From Domibacillus sp. DTU_2020_1001157_1_SI_ALB_TIR_016 (GTDB lineage Bacteria > Bacillota > Bacilli > Bacillales > Domibacillaceae), in NCBI RefSeq assembly GCF_032341995.1, contig NZ_CP135439.1:2935501-2999500 (forward strand): a stretch of DNA of 64,000 nucleotides. The letters are read 5' to 3'. Each line of letters opens with the position of its first letter. The first letter of the stretch is position 1. Made by a program: the position numbers and the translations under genes. Under the pieces are notes generated by a model. That model was given only the letters and a program-made list of their open reading frames with translations. It ran no database searches and was not told where the DNA came from. This document shows positions 15,872 through 26,593 of the stretch, piece after piece.

Positions 15872-17053
15872 ATGAACAAAAAAGACATCGCACATATTCG
15901 GAAACAATTCAAAGCAGATAATGATTTACTTAAAATCTCTGACATTTTTAATGTGTATATTATGAAGGAATCAAGCGACATTTATCACCACCAAAGCCAG
16001 CTCTTTGAAATGCTTGACCAGGATCAGCAGGAGTTATTTATGAATAACTTCAAAAAACTACTCGCCGGCCAATTGGATGAGAAACTTTTTGAGTTAAAAT
16101 TTCAACGGGAAGCAGAACATAACAGCCAGCTTATTTTACATCAAGGATTATTAAGCGCTGATGTAGAGAGCTGGAAAGAGCAAATGCTTCAAATCGTCGG
16201 CAAAATGCTTGCACTTCGGCAATATGAGAAGGATATTGTCGTCACATTTATTCGCGGAGAGTATTTCAAGCCAATGAAACGCCGTAATCAAGAAGCTGAA
16301 GAAAGCGAACGGGATACCGTTTATTCGCATCCATTTATTTTATGCAGCATCAATAACACACAAGAGCCGAAAAAAGAACTGCTTTTTGACTATGTTGAAA
16401 AAGAGTTCAAATATCATTTTGTCCTTGATCCTATTATTAATCTTAATACCCCCCTTTCAGGCTTTCTGTTTCCCTGCTTCACCGATAATGCAGCAGATGT
16501 TAATCATATTCTTTATTCAGCAGGCAAGGTCCATGAGCCCGATCACTCGTTCATTGAAGACGTATTAAACGGGGAAGAAACGATGACGGCAAAAGATGAT
16601 AAAATCGTTTTTGAAGAAATCATTAAAGACGTAACCGGAGATCAGCTGAGCCCATCTACACTCTCTAATGTGTACGAAGAGATTAACCGCATGATCGAGG
16701 AAAATGAAGAGGAAGAACCGCCAAAATTAGATTCCAAGGACGTAGAACGGGTTTTAAAGATGAGCGGCCTTGAAGACATCAATTCGGAAAAAATTGAATC
16801 AGCCTACCAAAAAATAATCGATGACGACAAGTATGAAATCAAAGCCAGCAGTATCCTGCCAAAATATACGTCAAAATCCATTAAAATCAGCACGAAAGCA
16901 GCGAACATTTCAATCAGTCCACAGGATTTGGGCTATGTAAAACAAATTCTTTTTAACGGTAAACGCTACCTCATGATCGAAGTCGAAGAAGATACCGTGA
17001 TTGAAGGCTTTACGATGATTCCAGAAGCTCTAGGCGGCGACATAGATCAATAA
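15872..17053 (+). CDS. DUF4317 family protein
   Basis: 393-residue acidic, cytoplasmic protein of unknown function. The N-terminus MNKKDIAHIRKQFKADNDLLKI and the following IFNVYIMKES segment are characteristic of DUF4317. No enzyme motif, signal or membrane helix is seen; a Glu/Asp-rich linker occurs near residues 270-300. An earlier GTG at 15860 overlaps the ribosome site TTAGGAG, so the ATG at 15872 is chosen. It stands alone, divergent from nupG, and is followed by a terminator. Confidence 0.85.
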   Translation: MNKKDIAHIRKQFKADNDLLKISDIFNVYIMKESSDIYHHQSQLFEMLDQDQQELFMNNFKKLLAGQLDEKLFELKFQREAEHNSQLILHQGLLSADVESWKEQMLQIVGKMLALRQYEKDIVVTFIRGEYFKPMKRRNQEAEESERDTVYSHPFILCSINNTQEPKKELLFDYVEKEFKYHFVLDPIINLNTPLSGFLFPCFTDNAADVNHILYSAGKVHEPDHSFIEDVLNGEETMTAKDDKIVFEEIIKDVTGDQLSPSTLSNVYEEINRMIEENEEEEPPKLDSKDVERVLKMSGLEDINSEKIESAYQKIIDDDKYEIKASSILPKYTSKSIKISTKAANISISPQDLGYVKQILFNGKRYLMIEVEEDTVIEGFTMIPEALGGDIDQ

Positions 17054-17107
17054 TAGATAAATGTGCCAGGTACTGCAATGATGACGTTGGGTACCTGACA
17101 AGCATAT

Positions 17108-17160
17108 AGGACGGGTCTAAGATTTCTTAAGAGTAAGAAGTTTCAAACCCGTCCTTCTTT
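17108..17160 (+). terminator. Terminator after the DUF4317 gene
   Basis: AGGACGGGT / ACCCGTCCT stem with a long partly self-paired loop, followed by TCTTT. A second inverted repeat with GGTAC arms (about 17063-17100) precedes it. Confidence 0.7.
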
Positions 17161-17327
17161 CTCGTAATTTTATTGAACAAACCTGAATGAACATTTTAAC
17201 TGATTTATCTTATTACAATTTGTTATATACAAACGGGTATACCCCGAATGAACATCAACTTTTCGAGTTATAATAAACTTCTAATTATGGCTCTTACTTT
17301 AATACTTTAGTCGGGGGTACTCTTTAT

Positions 17328-17699
17328 ATGGCTTACCAAAAAGATAATACAAATGACTACGAAGAAGCACCGTTTGCAGCTGGAATGAATTTCGGTCTTG
17401 AAGAAATAGAACCTTTTTTAAAAGGGTTATCTTCTTCAATACTGGATTCAGGTTTTAGTCAAGACGAAATCAATACTATTCAAGCTGAAATTAACGCTAT
17501 AAAAGAAGACAACGAAGAAAAAGAAATCGGAACCTTTAATGTTATTTATAAAGGGCAACAGACAAAAATACGGATTCAAGCTGAAATTCATATTGAGGAT
17601 GTTGAAAAAGAAGTTGTTCTATATATGTTTAGTATTCAAGAATTAGTTGATCTAATAGACGAGGAAATGCTGAAAACTGAAGACGAAAGAGATATATAA
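17328..17699 (+). CDS. Small acidic protein of unknown function
   Basis: 123-residue strongly acidic protein (many Glu/Asp, no Cys, no membrane helix) that I do not recognise. It probably has an alpha-helical N-half (about 22-65, EIEPFLKGLSSSILDSGFSQ) and a beta-rich middle (GTFNVIYKGQQTKIRIQAEIHI). The ribosome site is poor (GGGGGT about 12 bases before the ATG), and the gene is visibly more AT-rich than its neighbours, suggesting recent arrival. A GGGTATACCCC palindrome lies about 85 bases upstream. It is single, flanked by terminators. Confidence 0.65.
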   Translation: MAYQKDNTNDYEEAPFAAGMNFGLEEIEPFLKGLSSSILDSGFSQDEINTIQAEINAIKEDNEEKEIGTFNVIYKGQQTKIRIQAEIHIEDVEKEVVLYMFSIQELVDLIDEEMLKTEDERDI

Positions 17700-17711
17700 G
17701 CAAAAGCAGAA

Positions 17712-17751
17712 AGAAGCCGGGATGAAGGTTTTACCCTCCATCCCGGCTTCT
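17712..17751 (+). terminator. Terminator after the acidic orphan gene
   Basis: AGAAGCCGGGATG / CATCCCGGCTTCT, 13-bp stem with a 14-base loop, followed by TCT. Strong stem, short T-tract. Confidence 0.8.
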
Positions 17752-17990
17752 TCTACTTACGGCTGGTCAAGGTGAAAAGGAGCTTGAAAGGTGTTTTAAA
17801 TGCGTTTAACACGCCCATTAAAAACAGCAGCCCAATTGCTGCCTGGCGCCATACTAACAATTAGTACTCGACTATGTCTGAATGACCTTCTTGTTCTCTT
17901 TATAAATTTCAATACGGACTTCTACTTCAGGAAGACTAAGAAGTAATTTAATTTTTGACTATGAGTTTTTTTAAATAAAAAGAAAATAAA
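17752..17990. other. Intergenic region with a possible gene remnant
   Basis: Nothing complete is encoded here. On the minus strand, 17962-17872 reads as 25 sense codons ending in TAG with alternating hydrophobic and charged residues (LPEVEVRIEIYKENKKVIQ), but no start codon or ribosome site precedes it. It looks like the tail of a decayed gene. Confidence 0.35.
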
Positions 17991-18032
17991 AAAGCGTCAA
18001 ACCTTGATGTATCAAGGTTTGACGCTTTTTTC
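17991..18032 (-). terminator. Terminator of groES-groEL
   Basis: AAAGCGTCAAACCTTGAT with its exact complement and a 2-base loop, followed on the minus strand by a T/A-rich tract. Lies 12 bases after the groEL stop. Confidence 0.88.
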
Positions 18033-18043
18033 GGGGGATGATA

Positions 18044-19720
<1,677 letters not shown>

Positions 19721-19754
19721 TTAAATGTTAAATTAAGCCGCTTTTTGCAGATTG

Positions 19755-20039
19755 TTAGCCAATTACAGCTAAAATGTCATTTTCGCGGAGCAATAAGTAG
19801 TCGTTTCCTTCAAACTTTACTTCTGTTCCTGCGTATTTTGAGAAGATGATGCGGTCGCCTTCAGCAACTTCAAGTGCTACACGCTCTCCGCTGTCAAGCA
19901 CACGTCCTGTACCCACGGCCACAACTTTTCCTTCCTGTGGCTTTTCTTTTGCCGAATCTGGAAGTACAATTCCGCTGGCTGTTTTTTCTTCAGATTCTAC
20001 TAGCTCAATTACTACGCGGTCACCTAGTGGTTTTAACAA
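19755..20039 (-). CDS. groES: Co-chaperonin GroES
   Basis: 94-residue lid of the GroEL chamber. [20 protein letters not shown] and the mobile loop [16 protein letters not shown] are diagnostic. The start is TTG, supported by AGGAGGG seven bases upstream; there is no ATG alternative. First gene of the heat-shock operon. Confidence 0.98.
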   Translation of the reverse strand: MLKPLGDRVVIELVESEEKTASGIVLPDSAKEKPQEGKVVAVGTGRVLDSGERVALEVAEGDRIIFSKYAGTEVKFEGNDYLLLRENDILAVIG

Positions 20040-20076
20040 GTGAAACCCTCCTCAAAAATGGTTGAATATATTTTTA

Positions 20077-20103
20077 TTAGCACTCTACTCTAATGAGTGC
20101 TAA
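20077..20103 (-). promoter_or_regulatory. CIRCE operator (HrcA site)
   Basis: Perfect TTAGCACTC-N9-GAGTGCTAA, the HrcA repressor site, located between the groES start and a -10-like TATAAT at 20116-20111. Read with the established HrcA model, it couples groESL to protein-folding stress. hrcA itself is not in the window. Confidence 0.97.
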
Positions 20104-20175
20104 CACAATTATTATAATAAAGGATGCCCTATCCTCTTTGCAAGCAGAAAGCGGAAAAATTTTCAGACTCCTTAT

Positions 20176-20204
20176 TTGAAGCGGCTTTCTTTCAATAGTA
20201 CAAT
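20176..20204 (+). promoter_or_regulatory. Promoter of ydiL
   Basis: TTGAAG (20176-20181), 17 bp, TACAAT (20199-20204), about 50 bases before the GTG start. Confidence 0.65.
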
Positions 20205-20257
20205 AAAAAGAAGAACGCCGGACGTTGCGTTTTTTCTATCAGTAAAGGGGTTTTTTT

Positions 20258-21004
20258 GTGAAAAAAGAATACGGGTTCATTTTGATTACGTACATTGTCA
20301 TGCAGCTTTCCGCTTTTGTCGGTCAGCCGCTTCTGTACGAGGCAGGACTCATTGCGGGAGTAGAGACCGACCGTCTGAAAGCGCTTGTCCCAGGTTCCTG
20401 GACGGTGATCGCATTTGCGCTGGCAACGGCGATTGTGCTGCTTATTTTATGGCGTTCTACGTATCGAAACTCCATTGAACGTCAGGCACCTGTTCCTCCT
20501 GGCTCTGCAATGGTTTGGGCTATACTTGGTGTATTTATGGCGTTTGCTGCCCAGTATGCGGCCATCATGGTTGAAACGTTTCTTCTCGGCATCGAGCCGG
20601 GATCGCAAAACACACAGGATATTATTGAGCTTGTCCAGGGAGTGCCGGTTGTGGTCCTGGCTGTAGCGGTATTTGGACCGATTTTAGAGGAAATTGTGTT
20701 TCGTAAAATCATTTTCGGCTCGCTTTATAACCGAATGCCGTTTTTCTTTGCGGCTTTAATCAGCTCGCTTATTTTCTCTGTCGCACATATGGAGCTGGAG
20801 CACACAATATTATATGCAGCAATGGGCTTTACATTCGCTTTTCTTTATGTAAAAACAAAACGAATTATCGTACCGATTGTCGCGCACGTGTCGATGAATA
20901 CATTTGTTGTGCTGATGCAGTATGTGTTTGCGGATGACATTCAGAAAATGATCCGCAAAGCAGAGCAGATGGAGCAGCTGTCCCAATGGATCAAGTGGTG
21001 GTAA
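20258..21004 (+). CDS. ydiL: CPBP-family intramembrane metalloprotease
   Basis: 248-residue polytopic membrane protein of the CAAX/bacteriocin-processing (Abi) family. The three active-site motifs are all present: EEIVFR (about 147), FSVAHMELEH (about 175) and VPIVAHVSMNT near residue 205. About seven membrane segments. GTG start with AAAGGGG eight bases upstream. It is divergent from groES exactly as ydiL is in B. subtilis, which gives the symbol. The substrate is unknown; the family removes or activates membrane peptides. Confidence 0.9.
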   Translation: MKKEYGFILITYIVMQLSAFVGQPLLYEAGLIAGVETDRLKALVPGSWTVIAFALATAIVLLILWRSTYRNSIERQAPVPPGSAMVWAILGVFMAFAAQYAAIMVETFLLGIEPGSQNTQDIIELVQGVPVVVLAVAVFGPILEEIVFRKIIFGSLYNRMPFFFAALISSLIFSVAHMELEHTILYAAMGFTFAFLYVKTKRIIVPIVAHVSMNTFVVLMQYVFADDIQKMIRKAEQMEQLSQWIKWW

Positions 21005-21016
21005 GGGGGAAATCGT

Positions 21017-21211
21017 GTGCAGTCTTATTTAACAAGAGGCATTTTTTTTAGTGTCCTTGGTGCTTTTTTTGTTCTTTTTGCCATTCAGGATGTAAATGCA
21101 AATGGGTTTGGTCCCTTTACATACCTGCTGATTCTGCTGGCTACTATGGATATTGGCACAGGCATCCGCCTTATCTTTACCCATATAAAACGGCAAAAAA
21201 GCCAAAAATAA
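21017..21211 (+). CDS. ydiK: YdiK-like small membrane protein
   Basis: 64-residue protein with two membrane helices (about 7-25 and 33-53), ending in a basic tail IKRQKSQK. GTG start behind AAGGGGGAAA. It follows ydiL by 12 bases in the same transcript and lies convergent to tatC, the B. subtilis ydiK position. Function unknown. Confidence 0.82.
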   Translation: MQSYLTRGIFFSVLGAFFVLFAIQDVNANGFGPFTYLLILLATMDIGTGIRLIFTHIKRQKSQK

Positions 21212-21241
21212 AATCCGTCCAGGTTACTGGGCGGATTTTTC
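21209..21241. terminator. Bidirectional terminator between ydiK and tatC
   Basis: AAAATCCGTCCAG pairs with CTGGGCGGATTTTT around a tiny loop. It serves both strands; the tatC stop codon lies inside the hairpin. Confidence 0.85.
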
Positions 21242-21985
21242 TTCGTTTTCTGCGGTGAAGGCTTCTGCCTGCTGCGCTTTTTTGAAGCCGATTCTTGAAA
21301 TCCATACACTCACTTCATAAAGTACAAAAAGTGGTATGCTCACTATGGCAAACGACATAATATCAGGCGGAGTGATGAGCGCCGCGATAATCAGCAGAAC
21401 AAAATAAGCGTAACGCCGAATCTGTCCTAACAGCTGTGGAGTGACAATGCCAAGCCTTGTTAAAAACAAAGTAATGACCGGCAGCTGAAAAAGGAATCCA
21501 AACGGAATCGTGGTTTGAAATAAAAAGTGAAAATATTCATTGATGCCGATTACCTGTTCAATATTCAAATCGCCAGACAGCTTCATCATAAAATGAATAA
21601 TGTAGGGAAACAACACAAAATAGGAAAACCAAAGACCGCCAAGAAACAGCAGTATGGACGCCGGAATATAGCTGAGCGTAACCCGGCGCTCCCGTTCATG
21701 AAGGCCCGGACTGACAAATGCCCAGAGCTGATATAAAAGAACCGGCGAAGTTAACACAATTCCAATCACAAAAGCCATTTGAAAATAAACTTTCAGCGGA
21801 TCGGTTACACGAAACGCATTCATCGTCAAGGCAGCCGCTTCATCTGCATGCTGCAAATACTGGATGATCGGCTTGGCCAAAAACAGCCCGCCGATTGCCG
21901 CAATAAAAAAGAAAACAATCACAATGATGAGGCGCTTGCGCACTTCTTCTAAATGTTCATATACCGTCATGTCCTGCTGACTCAT
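21224..21985 (-). CDS. tatC: Twin-arginine translocase subunit TatC
   Basis: 253-residue six-helix membrane receptor for folded Tat substrates. The N-terminal MTVYEHLEEVRKRLI includes the conserved HLEELR-like element that binds the RR signal. The conserved FVSPGLHERERR loop and the paired Glu region FSYFVLFPY are present. It follows tatA by 18 bases. C-terminal tail ends with ENEEKSAQ. Equivalent to tatCy in B. subtilis; I use the general symbol. Confidence 0.95.
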   Translation of the reverse strand: MSQQDMTVYEHLEEVRKRLIIVIVFFFIAAIGGLFLAKPIIQYLQHADEAAALTMNAFRVTDPLKVYFQMAFVIGIVLTSPVLLYQLWAFVSPGLHERERRVTLSYIPASILLFLGGLWFSYFVLFPYIIHFMMKLSGDLNIEQVIGINEYFHFLFQTTIPFGFLFQLPVITLFLTRLGIVTPQLLGQIRRYAYFVLLIIAALITPPDIMSFAIVSIPLFVLYEVSVWISRIGFKKAQQAEAFTAENEEKSAQ

Positions 21986-22003
21986 TTGTCTATCATCCTA
22001 ACA

Positions 22004-22186
22004 TTACTTGGACTCTTTTTTGTCCTCTGTCCGTTCTTCATCATCGGCCAGTCCTTTTGTTGAGTTTTTAAACTCACGAAGTGTATCCCCTGCTGCCCGT
22101 CCGAGCTCCGGGAGCTTTTTCGGTCCGAAAATCAAAAGTGCTGCCGCGCCAATCACAACCATGCTTCCAATCCCTGGCATTGGCAT
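22004..22186 (-). CDS. tatA: Twin-arginine translocase subunit TatA/E
   Basis: 60-residue pore-forming Tat component: one short membrane helix, then the hinge FGPKKLPELGRAAGDTLREFK and an acidic tail. Start ATG with AAAGGAGGCGG upstream. First gene of tatA-tatC, as in the B. subtilis tatAy-tatCy unit. Confidence 0.95.
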   Translation of the reverse strand: MPMPGIGSMVVIGAAALLIFGPKKLPELGRAAGDTLREFKNSTKGLADDEERTEDKKESK

Positions 22187-22235
22187 CCGCCTCCTTTTTC
22201 CTAATCATAACTGATTTAAGAACGCAATACTATGA

Positions 22236-22889
22236 TCATTTTTCGACAGATTCATCCGGATAGTTTTTCAGGAAATAAACGAGCGATTGCAGCTCAACCG
22301 CCAGGTCAATGTGATGCACCCGAATCTCAGGCGGCACATTTAGTCTTGCGGGTGTAAAGTTTAAAATCCCTTTAATATCTGCTTTTACCAGCCGGTCCGT
22401 AATGGACTGGGCCGCTGCCTGCGGAATCGTTAAAATCGCGACTGGCACTTCTAATTCAGATAATACCATTTCTAATTCATCCATATGATGAATGGGCACG
22501 TCTCCAATTTTTTGATTGACCTTACTCTCTTCAACGTCAAAAGCCACCAGAATCTTTGTATTGTTGTTTTTTAAAAAGTTATAATTTAAAAACGCTGTTC
22601 CTAAATTTCCGACACCAATAAGCGCTACATTGGTCACTTCATCCTGATCAAGGGTTTTGCGGAAAAAAGACAGCAGATAGCTCACATTGTATCCATATCC
22701 TTTTTTGCCAAGTGCGCCAAAGTATGAAAAATCGCGGCGGATTGTGGCCGAGTCTACTTTTACTGCTTCACTCAGCTCTGCCGATGACACCCGCTGTTTT
22801 CCGGAAGAATGCAGGTTTTGAATAAATCGATAATATAAAGGCAGACGCTTTGCCGTCGCCTGAGGTATTTTCATCGAATCGTTGTTCAT
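22236..22889 (-). CDS. rex: Redox-sensing repressor Rex
   Basis: 217-residue NADH/NAD+ sensor. An N-terminal winged helix ([18 protein letters not shown] ... [17 protein letters not shown]) is followed by a Rossmann domain with [18 protein letters not shown] and a domain-swapped C-terminal helix. The reading frame extends 50 codons further upstream, but the ATG at 22889 has GGAGGG seven bases before it and gives the family's normal length. Rex releases fermentation and respiration genes at high NADH. The divergent neighbour is an ABC-F gene. A candidate Rex box overlaps its own promoter. Confidence 0.95.
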   Translation of the reverse strand: MNNDSMKIPQATAKRLPLYYRFIQNLHSSGKQRVSSAELSEAVKVDSATIRRDFSYFGALGKKGYGYNVSYLLSFFRKTLDQDEVTNVALIGVGNLGTAFLNYNFLKNNNTKILVAFDVEESKVNQKIGDVPIHHMDELEMVLSELEVPVAILTIPQAAAQSITDRLVKADIKGILNFTPARLNVPPEIRVHHIDLAVELQSLVYFLKNYPDESVEK

Positions 22890-22943
22890 TTTTTTCCCTC
22901 CAAGGTGATACCGCTTCCATGTTTGTTTTCTTTTCTTAATACA

Positions 22944-22972
22944 ATCATAAATCTTTGTAGCGTTTTTCACAA
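22944..22972 (-). promoter_or_regulatory. rex promoter with overlapping Rex-box-like site
   Basis: Minus strand: TTGTGA (22972-22967), 17 bp, TATGAT (22949-22944). The -35 forms one half of an 18-bp sequence TTGTGAAAAACGCTACAA, close to the Rex consensus TTGTGAANNNNTTCACAA; one half is perfect and the other degenerate. This suggests autoregulation. Confidence 0.55.
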
Positions 22973-23038
22973 GAACCGCTTCTTTTTCATTGCCCAAGGC
23001 GCTGAGCTCAAGTAAAGTGGAAGGTGAGGTGAAAAACA

Positions 23039-24961
23039 ATGATTCTTCTACAAGTACAGCAGCTTTCGAAATATTATGGAGCTGAACTGATTTTATCTAA
23101 TATTAAGCTTGAAGTGCAGACAGGCGACCGCATTGCTCTTGTTGGACGTAACGGAGCCGGCAAATCGACTCTGCTGAAAACGATTGCCGGACAGCTTTCT
23201 TATGAAGAAGGCGCCATTATGAAGCCAAAAGACGTAACCATCGGCTATCTGGCACAAGATACCGGGCTTGAATCGGACTTATCTATTTGGGATGAAATGA
23301 ACAGTGTATTTGACGGCCTGCGCGAAATGGAACAAAAGCTGCGGGCACTTGAAGCCAGCATGGCCGATCCTGATGTGTATGAAAATTCTGCCCGCTACAA
23401 CCAAGTCATGACTGCTTACGATAGTCTGCAAAATGAATTTAAGGAAGCAGGCGGCTATCAATACGAGGCTGATCTCCGGTCGGTCCTGCACGGATTTCGT
23501 TTTCATGATTATGACTATGATACTCGCATTTCCACGCTGAGCGGCGGACAAAAAACACGCCTCGCCCTTGCCAAGCTTCTTTTAACAAAACCGGATATTT
23601 TAATTCTCGATGAACCGACTAACCACCTTGATATCGAGACACTTTCCTGGCTTGAAAACTATCTGCAAAGCTATTCTGGTGCGATTTTAATTGTCTCGCA
23701 TGACCGCTACTTCCTCGATAAAACCGTTAATCAGGTATATGAAGTATCCCGTCATAAAATCCGCCGTTTTACCGGTAACTACAGCAAATACTTAACCCAG
23801 AAAGCCGAGCAGTTTGAACGGGAAATGAAGCAATATGAAAAACAGCAGGAAGAAGCCGCAAAGCTGGAGGAGTTTATTCAGCGAAACATCGCACGTGCCT
23901 CTACTACAAAACGAGCGCAAAGCCGGCGCAAGCAGCTTGACCGCATGGAAATGATGGCTCGGCCGGACGGAGACGAAAAGCCGCCGGGCATGCTGTTTGA
24001 TATCGATCGTCAGAGCGGCAGTGAAGTACTGCATGTAGACCATGCATCGATAGGCTACAATGGTGAAAAAATTGGCGCAGATCTGTCTTTTTCCGTTACA
24101 CGCGGTGATAGCATCGCCCTTGTCGGACCAAATGGAGCCGGCAAGTCGACCCTGCTCAAATCCATTACCGGTGCTCTTCCGCTGATTGGCGGCGATATTC
24201 GTCATGGAGCTGGAGTGGAAATCGGCTACTACGATCAGGAGCAATCTCATTTGAACCGGGCTAAAACCGTGCTGTCTGAACTGTGGGATGACTATCCGGG
24301 CACACCGGAAAAAGAAATTCGTTCGATACTAGGCACGTTTCTGTTCTCAGGAGATGACGTCTTAAAGCCAGTAGCTGCTCTTAGCGGAGGCGAAAAAGCG
24401 CGCCTTGCGCTGGCCAAGCTGACGATGCAAAAGGCCAATTTCTTAATTCTCGATGAGCCGACGAACCATTTGGACCTCGATAGTAAAGAAGTTCTTGAAA
24501 ACGCCTTGATCGATTATCCGGGTACTCTTTTATTCGTGTCTCATGACCGGTATTTTATTAACCGGATTGCTACAAAAGTGATTGAGCTCGACAAAGAAGG
24601 CGTAACCGTCTATTTGGGTGACTACGATTATTATGTAGAGAAAAAAAATGAGCTTGAGGAGCTCGCTGCGCTTGAAGCAGACGAAAAAACAGTCACAAAA
24701 GCCCAGCCGGCATCAGCGGATTCTTATAAAACAGATAAAGAACAGCGTAAAAAAGAACGGCAGCGAGCGCGGCGGATTGAAGAAATCGAAACAGAAATTG
24801 CCGCTCAAGAAGAAAAAGTAACAGAAGCAGAAGAATTGCTTTGTCTGCCTGAAGTATATGAAGATCACGAAAAATCGCTGGAGCTGCAGCAGCAGCTTGA
24901 TCGGGCAAATGAAGCGATTGAACAGCTTATGACAGAATGGGAAGAATTGCAATCTGAGTAA
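23039..24961 (+). CDS. ydiF: ABC-F family ribosome-associated ATPase
   Basis: 640 residues: two ABC cassettes without membrane segments. Walker A motifs GRNGAGKST (about 37) and GPNGAGKST (about 365), signatures [11 protein letters not shown] and [11 protein letters not shown], and Walker [11 protein letters not shown] twice. The interdomain P-site linker ([20 protein letters not shown]) and a C-terminal coiled coil (about 560-640) are typical. ABC-F proteins bind the ribosomal E-site and relieve stalls. The context next to rex and tsaD matches B. subtilis ydiF. Not an obvious resistance factor by context. Confidence 0.93.
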   Translation: MILLQVQQLSKYYGAELILSNIKLEVQTGDRIALVGRNGAGKSTLLKTIAGQLSYEEGAIMKPKDVTIGYLAQDTGLESDLSIWDEMNSVFDGLREMEQKLRALEASMADPDVYENSARYNQVMTAYDSLQNEFKEAGGYQYEADLRSVLHGFRFHDYDYDTRISTLSGGQKTRLALAKLLLTKPDILILDEPTNHLDIETLSWLENYLQSYSGAILIVSHDRYFLDKTVNQVYEVSRHKIRRFTGNYSKYLTQKAEQFEREMKQYEKQQEEAAKLEEFIQRNIARASTTKRAQSRRKQLDRMEMMARPDGDEKPPGMLFDIDRQSGSEVLHVDHASIGYNGEKIGADLSFSVTRGDSIALVGPNGAGKSTLLKSITGALPLIGGDIRHGAGVEIGYYDQEQSHLNRAKTVLSELWDDYPGTPEKEIRSILGTFLFSGDDVLKPVAALSGGEKARLALAKLTMQKANFLILDEPTNHLDLDSKEVLENALIDYPGTLLFVSHDRYFINRIATKVIELDKEGVTVYLGDYDYYVEKKNELEELAALEADEKTVTKAQPASADSYKTDKEQRKKERQRARRIEEIETEIAAQEEKVTEAEELLCLPEVYEDHEKSLELQQQLDRANEAIEQLMTEWEELQSE

Positions 24962-24990
24962 ATAAGAGGCTATCCACAGCCTCTTTTCTT
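24962..24990 (+). terminator. Terminator after ydiF
   Basis: AGAGGCT / AGCCTCT stem with a 6-base loop followed by TTTCTTTTT. The loop itself contains TATCCACA, close to a DnaA box. Confidence 0.8.
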
Positions 24991-24991
24991 T

Positions 24992-25094
24992 TTATCCACA
25001 TAAAAACATCGAATACTCTGTTTATTGCAAAGGTTTCCACAGATTTATACACATTATCCACAGGTTGTGGAAGAATTTATCCCCTTTATACACA
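24992..25094. promoter_or_regulatory. DnaA-box cluster between ydiF and tsaD
   Basis: Four exact matches to TTWTNCACA on the plus strand: TTATCCACA (24992), TTATACACA (25045), TTATCCACA (25054) and TTATACACA (25086). Near-matches lie at 25034, 25066 (reverse) and 25077. The boxes at 25045 and 25054 are directly adjacent. B. subtilis has similar DnaA-box clusters outside oriC that restrain initiation. Confidence 0.85.
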
Positions 25095-25095
25095 A

Positions 25096-25132
25096 AAAAG
25101 AGGCATTCCAGCCAGAATGCCTCTTTTTTAAA
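25096..25132. terminator. Bidirectional terminator between ydiF and tsaD
   Basis: AAAGAGGCATTC / GAATGCCTCTTT with a 6-base loop and T/A-runs on both sides, abutting the tsaD stop. Confidence 0.85.
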
Positions 25133-26147
25133 AAGCTTCAATATCTAAGCCGGGATGACCATTCATATCCATCCCATCTCGTTTTCCCTGCTCGAATAAA
25201 ATCGTGCCTGCTGCTGCAATCATCGCCGCGTTATCTGTACATAAAGACAGTGGCGGAATCACAAGCTCGATGTTTTTAAAATCAGCAAAAGCATTTTCTA
25301 AAGAAGCACGAAGTCCTTTATTGGCCGCAACGCCTCCAGACAATAGCACTTGCTTTACTCCATACTCTTTAGCAGCACGGATCGTTTTTTCGGTTAATAC
25401 ATCGACAACACTTGCTTGAAAGCTTGCCGCCAGGTTTTCCGGCACAATCTCTTCCCCGCGCTGCTCTGCATTATGAACCGTATTAATAACCGCTGATTTT
25501 AAACCGCTGAAGCTGAAATCGTAAGAACCCTCTTCAAGCCGGACACGCGGAAGCTTGTACGTATCTTCTCCTTGAGCCGCAAGCCGATCAATATGCGGAC
25601 CCCCTGGATAAGGCAGGTTTAGTGTACGTGCTACTTTATCGTATGCTTCACCTGCTGCATCATCGCGTGTTTCACCAATAACTTCAAATGATCCATGTTC
25701 CTTCATATAAACGAGCTCCGTATGTCCGCCTGAGACGACGAGAGACAAAAGCGGAAACGCCATTTCCTTCAGCAGACGATTTGCGTAAATATGTCCCGCA
25801 ATATGATGGACACCAATAAGCGGCAGGTTGTGGGCAAAAGCGATTGCCTTTGCAGCATTTACGCCAATTAATAGAGCACCTACAAGGCCTGGACCTTTCG
25901 TCACAGCGATTGCATCCATATCTTTAAACGTCAGACCTGCCTGTTCAAGTGTTTCGTTCAGTACAGCAATAATTTGTTCTACATGATGGCGGGAAGCAAT
26001 TTCAGGCACAACACCGCCAAACCGCTTGTGGCTTTCAATTTGAGAAGAAACAACATTCGCCACAATTTCTGTACCATTTTTTACAATGGCCGCCGCCGTT
26101 TCATCACAGCTCGTTTCAATTCCAAAAACATATGTGTTTTTTTCCAT
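25128..26147 (-). CDS. tsaD: tRNA N6-adenosine threonylcarbamoyltransferase TsaD
   Basis: 339-residue catalytic subunit that transfers threonylcarbamoyl to A37 of ANN-decoding tRNAs (t6A). Visible are the N-terminal [14 protein letters not shown], the metal-binding [12 protein letters not shown] (H-x3-H, about 113), [12 protein letters not shown] and the C-terminal [13 protein letters not shown]. The start ATG at 26147 shares one base with the rimI stop and follows GGGTGA; an upstream GTG is less likely. It forms an operon with tsaE, tsaB and rimI, so all partners of the modification except TsaC are present. Confidence 0.97.
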   Translation of the reverse strand: MEKNTYVFGIETSCDETAAAIVKNGTEIVANVVSSQIESHKRFGGVVPEIASRHHVEQIIAVLNETLEQAGLTFKDMDAIAVTKGPGLVGALLIGVNAAKAIAFAHNLPLIGVHHIAGHIYANRLLKEMAFPLLSLVVSGGHTELVYMKEHGSFEVIGETRDDAAGEAYDKVARTLNLPYPGGPHIDRLAAQGEDTYKLPRVRLEEGSYDFSFSGLKSAVINTVHNAEQRGEEIVPENLAASFQASVVDVLTEKTIRAAKEYGVKQVLLSGGVAANKGLRASLENAFADFKNIELVIPPLSLCTDNAAMIAAAGTILFEQGKRDGMDMNGHPGLDIEAF

Positions 26148-26593
26148 TATAAATTCACCCACATTACTAAAGCATCTTCCTGGTTGTCGGTATAATATTG
26201 CTTCCGGATTCCACCCGGCTGCAAACCGAATTGTTTATACAATGTCATTGCTGCTGTATTGCTGACGCGAACCTCAAGTGAAAGAACAGCTCCACCGTAC
26301 TCCCTTGCTTTTTGGATCATAAAACCAAGCAGTTTTTTCCCATATCCTTTTCCACGGAATCGAGGCAAAATCGCGATATTGGTAATCTGCACTTGATCGT
26401 ACACAACCCACATTCCGCAATAGCCGATAACATTGCCCTCTTGTTCGACCGTATAATAATGAGCATAATCATTTAATGCAATTTCTCTTTCAAAGGCTTC
26501 TTTTGGCCAAGGAAGGGAAAAGCTTGCCTGCTCTACTTCGAGCACAGCCGGAATATCTTCTATTACCATTGGGCGGATTACTGCCTCACTCAC
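26147..26593 (-). CDS. rimI: Ribosomal-protein S18 alanine N-acetyltransferase RimI
   Basis: 148-residue GNAT acetyltransferase. It has the acetyl-CoA site [14 protein letters not shown] and [19 protein letters not shown] start it at a GTG (26593) whose GTGAGTGA overlaps the tsaB stop and which gives the family's length; the open frame extends 25 codons further upstream. Position between tsaB and tsaD is conserved in Firmicutes. Confidence 0.9.
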   Translation of the reverse strand: MSEAVIRPMVIEDIPAVLEVEQASFSLPWPKEAFEREIALNDYAHYYTVEQEGNVIGYCGMWVVYDQVQITNIAILPRFRGKGYGKKLLGFMIQKAREYGGAVLSLEVRVSNTAAMTLYKQFGLQPGGIRKQYYTDNQEDALVMWVNL

